From contig CANHHI010000011.1 in assembly GCA_947460225.1 (NCBI GenBank), positions 1-20,690 on the forward strand: a stretch of DNA of 20,690 nucleotides, read 5' to 3'. Shown in pieces: positions 6,598 to 16,100 of this stretch (positions are counted from its first letter, which is position 1; each line of letters begins with the position of its first letter). The translations under genes were made by a program, and so were the position numbers. The stretch is from Flavobacteriales bacterium (lineage in GTDB: Bacteria > Bacteroidota > Bacteroidia > Flavobacteriales_D > CANHHI01). The notes beneath the pieces were generated by a model. It searched no databases. It was not told where the DNA came from and worked only from the letters and a program-made list of their open reading frames with translations.

Positions 6598-8055
6598 TTA
6601 AGGCATAAGCACACCCGCATAGCTTGTCAGTACAACCTGTGGAATTCTAGTGCCAAATTTTTCATTGATGGTTCTAATCAACTCGTTGGCTATGTAAGCA
6701 TTGCCACGAGGGGTTAAATGCAAACCGTCCAAAGAAAATGCACCACCAGACACAAAGCTAGCAGTAAGATTTACACCATAAGCCATTATACCGCCTTGTT
6801 CGTTGATTGCCTGCAAAGCAGGTATAACATCAAGCACAGCTATTTTATCCCCATGTTCTTTGGCGATTTTTTTAATGAAATTATTGTACCCCGCAACAGC
6901 ATCTTGTATGATTTTTACCTCATTTAAATCCAATACATCGTTTTCCGTGGGAAGTGAACTTAATAAAGCAGTAGCCAGTTCCACGGGATTTGCAGGAGGG
7001 TTTTGTATCAAAGCGTTAATTTTAGCTAATTTTGCACCCATGCTCGGTAAAATCGTTAATTCTCCTGCTTTTAATAATCTATATTTACCAGGTGATACGG
7101 TTATAACAATAGGATTTTTGCCTAGTTTATAACTTATTTGTACGTTTTCTTCCTTAATGCCTAATGCAACAAAAAGTGCATTGACTTTATCCACATCTTC
7201 TTGCTCTTTTAAAGCCAAAGCATTATAAGGAAAAGTGGTAAAATAAGGCACCAGTGTAATGTCAGGCACGGTAATCAAAACCCCATGCGACTTAGGCGTA
7301 GCCAATAAATTATTTATAAAAGCAGTGTAGTTGCTTTCAAATGTGCCTTGCGGTGTAGGGTCTGCCTTGCCCTCCGAAGCAGAACTAAGTACATCATTTG
7401 CGCCAAGCCATACCGTAAAAAAGCTGGGCTTTAATATGCTAGGCATTTCCACATACGCTTTATTCTCCAGACTAGCCATACCAAAAATTCCTTTTTTTAA
7501 TATCCTATAATAATATGGATTTTTAGTAACTGCGCCATATTTGTCATTATCAATATCCGCTACGCTAATGCCAGGAACCCCCATATTATTAAAATTTGCG
7601 TCAGGATTTTCTGTTTCTAGTAGACTAGACTGTGTAGTAAATAGCAAAGCTACACTACCATAAACCTCTGTAAGTGCTATATCAGGACTTCCACTGGGCA
7701 AAAAACCTTTTAGATAACGTTTTCCATGAATGGTATTTTCGCTAATTCCAAGACCATTTCCTTCGGGCATTAAAGGCTGTTTAAACGTTTCCAAGAGCCC
7801 CACGCTTTTGAGTTGTTGGGCAAGCAAATTGGGATAGCTCACCAATTGCCCTTCTAAGTAAAGCGCATTGTCTGCGTAGCCTGCGGTTAGAGAGTTGCCA
7901 AAAGCGTAGTACTTGGTAAAGTCTATGTTTTTTGGGTTTTCACCAGAGGCTTGCCCTGATTTTGGTTTTTTGATTTCTGGCTTACACGCCACGCCCATTG
8001 CCAATAAAACGGCAAGAGAAGCATTAAAAATATAATTCTGTTTCATGGTTTTCAA
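6598..8055 (-). CDS. SGNH/GDSL-family hydrolase lipoprotein
   Basis: The 485-residue exported protein has a signal peptide ending G-V-A-C, with C24 as the predicted lipidated residue, then a Lys/Pro-rich linker. SGNH-fold motifs follow in order. Block I is FGNSLTAG with nucleophile S55 (GDSL replaced by GNSL). Block II is NNMGVPG with G159. Block III is GAND with N220 and D221. Block V is DGLHLTPRG with D443 and H446, so the full Ser-Gly-Asn-His set is present. The region between blocks III and V (about 230-430) is longer than in minimal members. Such enzymes are esterases or lipases acting on carboxyl esters; the substrate is not readable here. It starts nine bases after the FadL-family gene, so the two are almost certainly co-transcribed. 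I infer that the hydrolase releases hydrophobic products that the porin imports. Confidence 0.92.
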   Translation of the reverse strand: MKTMKQNYIFNASLAVLLAMGVACKPEIKKPKSGQASGENPKNIDFTKYYAFGNSLTAGYADNALYLEGQLVSYPNLLAQQLKSVGLLETFKQPLMPEGNGLGISENTIHGKRYLKGFLPSGSPDIALTEVYGSVALLFTTQSSLLETENPDANFNNMGVPGISVADIDNDKYGAVTKNPYYYRILKKGIFGMASLENKAYVEMPSILKPSFFTVWLGANDVLSSASEGKADPTPQGTFESNYTAFINNLLATPKSHGVLITVPDITLVPYFTTFPYNALALKEQEDVDKVNALFVALGIKEENVQISYKLGKNPIVITVSPGKYRLLKAGELTILPSMGAKLAKINALIQNPPANPVELATALLSSLPTENDVLDLNEVKIIQDAVAGYNNFIKKIAKEHGDKIAVLDVIPALQAINEQGGIMAYGVNLTASFVSGGAFSLDGLHLTPRGNAYIANELIRTINEKFGTRIPQVVLTSYAGVLMP

Positions 8056-8064
8056 GGATTTGGA

Positions 8065-9348
8065 TTAAAATTTATAACTTAGGGAAACACTTGGAATAAA
8101 AGCTCTGGATTTAAAATATCCGTCTAAGCTGTTTGCATCAGCCATGGCTACGTTTTTGCGTTGCAATTTTTCTGTCCACAAAAAAGCGAGGTCTAAATTT
8201 AAACCTTTCACTAAATTTACACCCAAGCCCACGCTTGTGCCAATGGCATCAGAATCAGGGGTTTCTGGGGTAAGATAACCGTTTTTAACAGGACTCATGT
8301 CGTAGTACAAACCTGCACGCACAAAAAGTTTTTCAGGAATAACAACGCCTTCACCACCCAAGTTCACAATAAAAGTATTTTGGTAATTCCTTTTGCTCAC
8401 ACTAGTCAATTCTTTATTGATAGGTTTGTCAAAATCTAGTTTAAGTTCTTTGTATGCACTCCAAAGCACATAATTTATGTCTAAGCCCAATGAAAATCTT
8501 TCAAAGGTAAGTCCGTAACCTACGCTCACTTGTCCAGGCAAAGGCAAACTGGCATCAAATTTTCTGGCTTCAAAAGTGCTTGCCAGCAATGCTTCTGGAA
8601 CACCACTGTATTTCACCTTACCACCTTTTACAGCCACATTAGCCATAGAGCGGTACGTTACGCCAACCGAGAAAATCTTAGGCGCTTGGTAATAAATACC
8701 TATATTGTACGCCAAAGAGAGTTTAGATTTTCCAGATAAATTGATGTTCGCATTGCTACCATTAGCGGTATTTATCGGCAATGCTTTTTGCAATTCCACG
8801 CCACCAAAAACAAAATCCAAGCCCGCACCAATAGACAAACCATCATAAATGTGGTAAGCCACCGTTGGTTGCACGTAAAAAGCCTGCAAAGTAATATTTT
8901 GCAATACCGCAGCACCTGCCCAATTGTCTTCATATTTCACAGAAGAGCCAAAGGGCGTAAAAACGCCCAATCCAAATGCAAAATTTGACAAATAATTGTC
9001 CGCCTTAGATTTATACACCCCGTAAAAAGCAAAAGGCGTACCGATTGGGTTTTTGGAATGTGTGGTGTAATTTTCATACGCATTTTGCGTGGGTTGTTCC
9101 AACGTAGCGTAAGCAGTACTGGCAAAAATCAAATTGCCTGTTACGCTGATTTCGCTGCCTTTCAAAAGACCTAATGCACCTGGGTTGTAAAACAAACTAG
9201 ACGCACTTGGCTTAATGCCCACAGCAACGTTGCCCATACCTGTCCGTTCAGTGCCTTGCAAATTCACCTGAAATCCACCTGCATACATGGGCAAAAAACC
9301 CAGCACCAATGCGGAAGAGAGTACGTTTTTTTTCTTCATAATCTTCAT
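8065..9348 (-). CDS. FadL/OmpP1-family outer-membrane transport protein
   Basis: The 427-residue protein has a signal peptide (cleavage likely near residue 23, in FLPMYAGGFQ). The FadL hatch-type N-terminus follows: GFQVNLQGTERTGMGNVAVG, then SASSLFYNPGAL with the characteristic N-P-G. The remainder alternates as beta-barrel strands rich in aromatic and Gly residues and ends in FIPSVSLSYKF, a C-terminal aromatic beta-signal for BAM assembly. Family members carry long-chain fatty acids or other hydrophobic compounds across the outer membrane. It is the promoter-proximal gene of a two-gene operon with the SGNH hydrolase. A start two codons later (MKKKNV) is equally possible. Confidence 0.92.
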   Translation of the reverse strand: MKIMKKKNVLSSALVLGFLPMYAGGFQVNLQGTERTGMGNVAVGIKPSASSLFYNPGALGLLKGSEISVTGNLIFASTAYATLEQPTQNAYENYTTHSKNPIGTPFAFYGVYKSKADNYLSNFAFGLGVFTPFGSSVKYEDNWAGAAVLQNITLQAFYVQPTVAYHIYDGLSIGAGLDFVFGGVELQKALPINTANGSNANINLSGKSKLSLAYNIGIYYQAPKIFSVGVTYRSMANVAVKGGKVKYSGVPEALLASTFEARKFDASLPLPGQVSVGYGLTFERFSLGLDINYVLWSAYKELKLDFDKPINKELTSVSKRNYQNTFIVNLGGEGVVIPEKLFVRAGLYYDMSPVKNGYLTPETPDSDAIGTSVGLGVNLVKGLNLDLAFLWTEKLQRKNVAMADANSLDGYFKSRAFIPSVSLSYKF

Positions 9349-9370
9349 AGTATAAGTATAAATACAAAGG

Positions 9371-9398
9371 CAAAGCTACAACCTTTTGCATAAACAAA
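9371..9398 (-). promoter_or_regulatory. Bacteroidota-type promoter of the fadL-SGNH operon
   Basis: On the minus strand TAGCTTTG (9378 to 9371) is an exact TAnnTTTG -7 element, 22 bases before the fadL ATG. TTTG at 9398 to 9395 (16-base spacing) or 9405 to 9402 (23-base spacing) are candidate -33 elements; neither spacing is ideal. Confidence 0.58.
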
Positions 9399-9462
9399 AA
9401 TCAAAAATGTATAAAAATCCGCATATAGTTTTCTAGGAAACTATTGGCTTTGAAAAGGTTGT
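9378..9462. repeat. Inverted repeat overlapping the fadL promoter
   Basis: ACAACCTTTT (9378-9387) and AAAAGGTTGT (9453-9462) form a perfect ten-base inverted pair. Between them lies a second short palindrome, TAGTTT-TCTAGG-AAACTA (9426-9443). The left arm abuts the -7 box of the fadL promoter, so it could be an operator, but the sequence alone does not show a function. This is the left part of a 455-base gene-free stretch (9349-9803). Confidence 0.45.
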
Positions 9463-9549
9463 GGTGCTAACTTTTTTTCAATGGCTTGATGGGACAACAA
9501 CAAAGACCTATCATTTCAGTTTGCGTGCTTATGGTTGGCTTATAAAGTA

Positions 9550-9716
9550 AAAGTCCCTTTCCTGCTTGTTTGTTTTTTTTAGTGTCAGAGACGCTTTTCG
9601 CCTGCTTCGCAGGTAGGTTTGCCCACGCAAAGCGTGGATAAAATACGTATTTGACGCTTCAGGTTTTTGCGCTACAAAAAAAATACTTTGCAATCTGTTA
9701 TTTTTCAAGGGACTTT
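9550..9716. repeat. Small palindromic repeat element bounded by inverted ends
   Basis: AAAGTCCCTT (9550-9559) and AAGGGACTTT (9707-9716) are perfect ten-base inverted ends. Inside are CCTGC-TTC-GCAGG (9601-9613), CCACGC-AAA-GCGTGG (9623-9637) and TCAGAGACGCTT (9585-9596). The stretch TCAGAGA...GCTT...CTGCTTCGCAGG recurs on the minus strand near 17849 to 17822. No ORF of useful length is present, so this looks like a non-coding repeat of the MITE or REP kind. TTATAAA occurs on both sides (9540-9546 and 9723-9729) but at unequal distance from the ends, so it is not a convincing target duplication. Confidence 0.5.
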
Positions 9717-9760
9717 GGGTATTTATAAAAAAAACTAAAAAAATAATTGCTCAAAAATGA

Positions 9761-9789
9761 TTGTATTTAAAAAAAACTTCGTAACTTTG
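9761..9789 (+). promoter_or_regulatory. Promoter of tRNA-Val
   Basis: TTG at 9761-9763 and TAACTTTG (exact TAnnTTTG) at 9782-9789 are separated by 18 bases. The -7 box ends 14 bases before the mature tRNA, a typical spacing for a short 5' leader. Confidence 0.72.
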
Positions 9790-9803
9790 CACTCAGAAAC
9801 AAA

Positions 9804-9878
9804 GGGAGACTAGCTCAGCTGGTTTAGAGCATCTGCCTTACAAGCAGAGGGTCGGGGGTTCGAATCCCTCGTCTCCCA
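9804..9878 (+). tRNA. tRNA-Val (anticodon UAC)
   Basis: A complete cloverleaf is present. The acceptor stem is GGGAGAC (9804-9810) with GTCTCCC (9871-9877) and discriminator A at 9878. The D-arm stem is GCTC/GAGC. The anticodon stem is TCTGC/GCAGA (9832-9836 and 9844-9848) with loop CTTACAA, putting TAC at 9839-9841, so it reads valine codons GUA and probably others ending in purine or U. The T-arm contains TTCGAAT. The CCA tail is not encoded (ACA follows), as is usual in Bacteroidota. It has its own promoter and terminator. Confidence 0.97.
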
Positions 9879-9932
9879 CAAAATAAAACATTTATTTTAA
9901 ACTGTTGCTTCCAAAAACAGAATAATTTAATA

Positions 9933-9962
9933 AAAAAAGCACGCTTATGGCGTGTTTTTTTT
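9933..9962 (+). terminator. Intrinsic terminator of tRNA-Val
   Basis: CACGC (9940-9944), loop TTATG and GCGTG (9950-9954) are followed by eight T (9955-9962). Upstream A7 can extend the stem with the T-run. The stretch from here to the promoter at 10088 shows no further structure. Confidence 0.82.
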
Positions 9963-10087
9963 GTTTTGAGCTTTGTTGTTAACAAATATTAAATATTTGT
10001 GAAAAATGTTAAATGTACGAATTTGTCAAAATGAAACACTTTATATAGAAGGGGGCAAGTAGTTTAAACAAAAAAATGTGTATAAAT

Positions 10088-10118
10088 TTTGAGAAATTCA
10101 AAAATTATATTAATTTTG
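10088..10118 (+). promoter_or_regulatory. Near-consensus promoter of the giant lipoprotein gene
   Basis: TTTG at 10088-10091 and TAATTTTG (exact TAnnTTTG) at 10111-10118 are separated by 19 bases, an ideal Bacteroidota primary-sigma arrangement. The -7 box ends 19 bases before the ATG at 10138, and no Shine-Dalgarno sequence is present. Confidence 0.78.
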
Positions 10119-10137
10119 CCCCAAAATAGACACATTT

Positions 10138-13100
10138 ATGCAGATAAAACGTAATTTTTTAAGCCAAATACTCGTTTTTGGTTTACTTGGTATTGTAGTT
10201 TCTTGTGCCCGTAAGGAGCGAATTTCTTTTACCAAGAATGATTACAGTCCAGAACAAGGGTGGGTAAATACTAGCCATGACTGGTATGGGTGGTATAAAG
10301 AGGGCAATAACTACTTAATACTCCCAGAAAGTGAACATGCTGTTGAATCTTTGGCTCGTTTTTCCGTTAAAGCGTCTAAGGAACAGGCTTCTACGTATGA
10401 AACTTTTGTAGCAGATGTTTTAGATCACCATGTTATAAAGTTCACGACAAAGGTACCTTATAGGCTTATCAGTTCCCTGGCGGTAGAATCAAAAATGCCA
10501 GAGGTTAAGCATTATCTAAGGTCAGCAAATGTATTGGCTAGTAAACTGAGAGATGTCAATGAAGAGGGGAAAAATTACCCCGCAAAGCTATCTATACAGC
10601 AAGGAAAAGATGAGGAGAAAAATTCTATTATTCAATTTATAGATGCAGAAGAGAGACCAGGACTAATTAAAGACGCTTTTCTATTTGCGGGAATTTATGG
10701 CAATCAAGTCTTGTTGGAGTACAGGCTCTATGGCAAAACTTATTTTATGCCAGCTCAAATTACCACTAATGCAGATGTCTTGACAACTATTGAAAATTTG
10801 AATGTAGAGTCAAAGATTCTCTTTGTGCATGGTAGATTTGGCACTATTGATATAAATTATATTTTTCCAGATTTGCCTACTGCAACTACCGAGCAAACTT
10901 TGCCTGTTACAGCGTTTTTTAATCCACAAATGGATATTCCTGTTTACATCAACCAATTGAGTACAAGTCCATGGGGTGATTTCAGTGGATTTTTAGGCAC
11001 TTGTAAAACAGTAAAGATTTTTGTGCAAACCCAAGATGGTGTAGTTGCTTTGGAAGTAGATACAGACGGTACACTACCTATTTTAATTCCTGCAGATAAA
11101 GCAAAAGAGAAAAACGTACAACCAGGCGATAAAATTGTTAAAATTATTTCTTGTGATGATAAAAATGCGATCAATGCAGAGGCAATTATCACGCAAATAG
11201 ATGGTTCTCTACCCTCTGATAAAGCGGAGTTCCACGAGCTTGTGGCAAAGGTAAGAGTAAATGGTACAGATTTTGCTTTTGTAAAGGCAGACATTACCAC
11301 AATAGGAAATGAAGATTTATTGCGTTTGTCTATTCCAGCAGGTAGCAATAGAACGGGTATCTACTTGCAGAGTTTTAAAGCATCTAGTTGTGCAAAGGTA
11401 AAGAATGGTACAATAGTTGTGCCAGAAAAAGCACATGATGCGAATACTTGCGCCAATACTTTATATGAGGAAAGCAATGCTATTTGGCAATTGAGTAACA
11501 AAGTACAATTGGTAGTAGAATCACAAAATGGCAAGGTAAAGCGTACCTACAAGATTCTTGTAGAAGAAATAGAAACACAAAAAGAAAACTATACATTCAC
11601 TGTTTTTCAAGGGTCTAATGTCCTCGGTCATAATATTGTGTACGGAGGCACAGATATATTTGCCACCAATCAACTAAACATACAAGGTATCAATAAAAGA
11701 TTGCTGTCTTTAATGACTGTACATTACACGTCGGTGAACATTCGTTTTACAGGCGTAAAGACTTTTACAGAGGGTAGGTATTCCATAGATGGTGGAAGCA
11801 ATTGGACATCGGTTACTCCTAACAGCATTGCTGGCAATCAGTTTGAGCATGACATTATTTTTACTGTTGAACGCTCAGGTGTAGATCCATTGACCAATAG
11901 AGATATTAAACTTCAAGTTTGGAGTGATGTGTTAAAAGGTTGGTATGATTTTAAAATAAATCCATCTTTTTTATCTAGCGAAACTGAATTAAAAAGTATA
12001 GAAGCAGAGCAAGTTTTAGGTACGTTGGGCAATAGAGTTTTTGGGGGAAAGATCAACAATGCAGATATTACCTTTGATCATATTTATAAAAACACATCAT
12101 TGAGACCTTTAAGTTGGGATTTATCCGATAAAGCAACTTTACAAGACGATTCAGGCAATGAAATTAAATCAACTTTTGAGTTCATTGGTATTTCAGGTGG
12201 CAATGTAGAAGATGGAAAGAGCGTGTTTGTGGTAGCGGAAGACGGCACTCGTCAAGAATATAGCAGTTCCTTGACGTATTTAGAGAGCCAAGCTGAGTTG
12301 CTTAACATAGAGTTGGAACAAGATGGTTCGCCCATTCCAGCTCCTAAGTTATATTCTAATAAAGTGCTACCACCTTTTGTGCCAAACTTAAAAATTGAAG
12401 ATGGTCGTATCATCATTAACGGTGCGTATTTCCAAAATGGAACAATTAAAATAAACAGTATTGCAGTTTCGCCTGGTGCAGATACGGACAAAAAGACAGA
12501 TGATATTTTGGCAACAAAACCAGAGTTTTCTAGTTCGAACACTTATGGCACTATAACCGTGACGGCAGGAGATGGAGTAGGTTTCAAAACCTATACCTTG
12601 GTGATAGATAAGTTTATGGGGCATGAAGCCAAAATAGAAACCATAAAATTTATACAAGATGGTTTGTTTAGTTTTGATAACAGTAAATTAAATAATAAAT
12701 TTTGGAATATAATTAAATCGCCGACGGATACTGACTTGAATTTCGAATTAGAAGGTGCAGTAGAGAACAAAGGCAGGCTAAGCCATGACTTGAATTTTCT
12801 AAAACCATCGTTGGGTGCAGATGTGGAAGTGTTTGATAAGACCAATCCTACAGGTAATTATACGCTTAAAGTAACCAGCGAAGACAAGATTAAAACAACA
12901 ACATATCAAGTAAAACCAAAGTATTTAAGCAATTGCAAAACTTTGACGGACATCAAATTTACGCAAGACAACTTATATAACAATCTGAACGATCTATTGC
13001 CTGTTAGAGATATAGCGGCAAAGCTAGAAGGAACAGAGATTACTTTGGAGAAGACGGTAAATAGCTTGTTGTCAAAGGGTAAGGGTAGTTTAAAAATAGA

Positions 13101-16100
13101 TGAAGCGAGCTTGTCTTTCTCAGACCCAATCGCAACGTGTAAGGCAAAAGTGAAATTTAACGGGCAAGCTGTGTCATTGGGTAGAATTAACCTGCCCAAA
13201 GATGATTTCTATGCGAACATGGTTGAGGTCATCACAGAAGATGAAACGGAAAGAAACCAGTATAGTTTGCGCATGAATTATGCCAGCCAAGAGGTTAATT
13301 TGCAGTCTATCGTTTTAGAGCAATTGGGTGGAGGAATCATTACAAGTAAAACATATACAAGTGCTAATACAGATGCCTTAGATATGCAGCACGGGGCTAC
13401 AGAGGGTAGTCGTGGCAAATTAACCGTGAAAGGGGCTTATTTTAAAAAAGGAGAAGTCAAGATTAAAAACATTGGCTTAGCCACAGGATCTAGTTCTGAT
13501 AAACTTGTAAATGCAGTATTGGTTGATAAACCTAACTTAACGGCAACTGCTGATGCACTTGTGGTTACCTCTGAGGATAAAACCGTGGTTAAACCCTATG
13601 ATTTGGTTTTTGAAAAGTTTATGGGAGATGAGGCAAAATTGATAAAAATCAGTTTGCGTCAAGAATTTGCCAATACAATTATAGACCAATCAACAGGTGT
13701 GCAGATGCCTGCAAAATCTTGGGATAATATTTCTCCCAATGGTTTGAATATAAACTTGAACTTGCCAGGTGTGGTAAGTGGCAAAGGCAGTATTGTGATA
13801 CAAGGAGAACCCGAGCGTTCACCAGGTGCAACCTATGGGATTTTTGCTGTAAATGACCCAACTGGAACGCCCAATATTATTACTGTAACGAGTGAGGACG
13901 GATTGACTACGCAAACCTATAAAATCAATCCGACTTATTTAGACAATTGCGCCACTTTAAATAGCATTAAATTTACGCAATCAGGCGTTCTGGATTATCA
14001 AAATGTTGCGCAGACACCTAAAACGCTTACACCAGTTGTAACAATTGGTAGCACGGAGTTGAATGCAAACACAGCCAATAAAATTGTAAAAGGTGTAGGC
14101 AGGTTGTATATAGATAAAGCAAGTGATGTGTCGCTTTGTCATGCCAATGCAGAATTGCGTTTCAATGGCAAACCTATGCTGGCGGGAGACATTTTGAATC
14201 CAAGTAAGGCAAATCCAGATGAAGAAATTACAGTCATATCTGAGGATAAAATTTCAAAAAGCATTTATAAGCTGACAAATATTCAGTATCTAAACAATGG
14301 TGCGCAAGTCAAAGAGGTTAAAATGAGCTATGTAGGAAATGGAACGCTATTAAATAATGCTTTCGATAAAGCTATAGCTGTTACAAATAACACCATTGCT
14401 TTGAGTGGTTTAAATAAGGGTAGTGGCATACTCAGTTTAAAGCCAAACGATAAAACCAGCGTTATTTTTGAAGCTAATTCAGTGAATGAGCGTGCAGATG
14501 TTTTTTTCCCAGCAACTATTTTTCCAATCACCAATCCAAACAAAGGCGTTTATGATGATGTTTTTTATGTTATTTCAGAAGACAAAACCAAACGCATATA
14601 CTATAGTTTGAGTTTGGATTATTTAGGCGAGAATACCTCTATAACCAAATTGGTTTTGGAGCAAAGAAATTTACCTGGAAATGCCACAAAAACATTTTCT
14701 ACGGACGATGGCGGTGTAACCATTGCTGGCAATACCATTACCGTAAATCGCAAAGATATTGGTGGTAGTTTTAATGCTGTCGTAAAGGGTAGAGGGAAAA
14801 TTTTTGTTAAAGAAATTGTTGTTGCTACTAGCATACCTCCAACGGCTATAAGTCCTACTGCTTCTGAAGTAGCTGCGTTAGGGGCAGAACTAGCAGATTC
14901 TCCTATGACTGCAACAGACCATGCAAAACACAAAAAAATTAAAGTAACAGCTAGTGTTACTGCGGTTAAAGAATATAGCTTGGTGTTTAATTTCTTGGGC
15001 AATGAAGCCAATATTTTAAGCTGGAGACTCTTGCAACAAAACATTGGCAAAGATGCCATTACAAATTTGTCAATCCAAGACAAAACATGGACTTTGACCA
15101 ATCCTACTTCGCCTATTACATTAGATGGAGCGTATCAAAATGTGCTTATTTCTTACACACCTTCGCCTGCAACAGATTTGATAATCAGTGAGCACGCCAA
15201 AGTAAAAACGCAGTTTAACCCAAGTAGTAACACAGCTACTTCGGCAAGCATTGAAATTATCAGTGAAGATACTTACACCCCCAAACTTTATAACATTACC
15301 ATAAATCGCTTAGGTACTGTGGCAGATTTAGCAAGCGCTACATTATCACAGACGGGTGTTTCAGGTGTTATAGATCAAATGGTTACGCTACAAAAATATG
15401 GAACAAATTTAGAAAATTTAAAACCTATTGTGGGTGATAAATTTGTCAGTGGTGCTGGGCAGTTTAGAATTACAGCCACACCTGAGGCATCTGGTAGTAT
15501 TATTGGTGCAAATGTTTCAGGTTCTGTTGCTTTGTTGAATAACACAACGAGCCCATCTTATAATCCTGCCATTACGGTGTTATCCCAAGATAGAAGAACC
15601 AAGAAAGAGTATAACTTAACGGACGTAAATTATCTCAACAATGGTACTACATTGAAAGAGATAAACTTTACATATAGCGTTCTGGGAAGTGCTAATCTCA
15701 ACATAAAAGGTACCGTGAATACGTCTTTTCCTACCCAAATAAATCTGGATAAAAAATTGATGAAAAAGGGCACTTTAACACTTGCTGGGATAGGTGGAAA
15801 TGCCGTGTATGAAAATTTACCACTTGCAGGTGTTTCAAGCTCTTCGGGTGCTATTGCAACAATGAGCCAGCAAACCATTACCAATGAGCAAACTTGTAGA
15901 AATTGTTTGTCGGTGACGTCGGAGTCAGGTATCAATACTACGCCTTACACCATAAACTATACCTATACATCAAATGAGGTAGGTATAACAAGCAACGATA
16001 CAGATATTTCGTTTATACAAGGTGCAAACGTATTTAGTATTGACAATGGTGGATTGGTTTATGACGGTGCAACAAGAACTTATACCTTACAGCGCGTGAG

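Noticed and set aside
9501..9560. Short ORF MGQQQRPIISVCVLMVGL in the gap before tRNA-Val
   Set aside because: Only 18 codons, no start signals and partly inside the repeat element; nothing supports translation.
9804..9878. tRNA-Val as an integration site for a genomic island containing the giant gene
   Set aside because: No integrase gene is present and I could not find a direct repeat of the tRNA 3' end downstream within the window.
14619..15101. 160-codon minus-strand ORF inside the giant gene
   Set aside because: It is opposite well-conserved repeat units of the large frame and has no promoter or recognisable motif.
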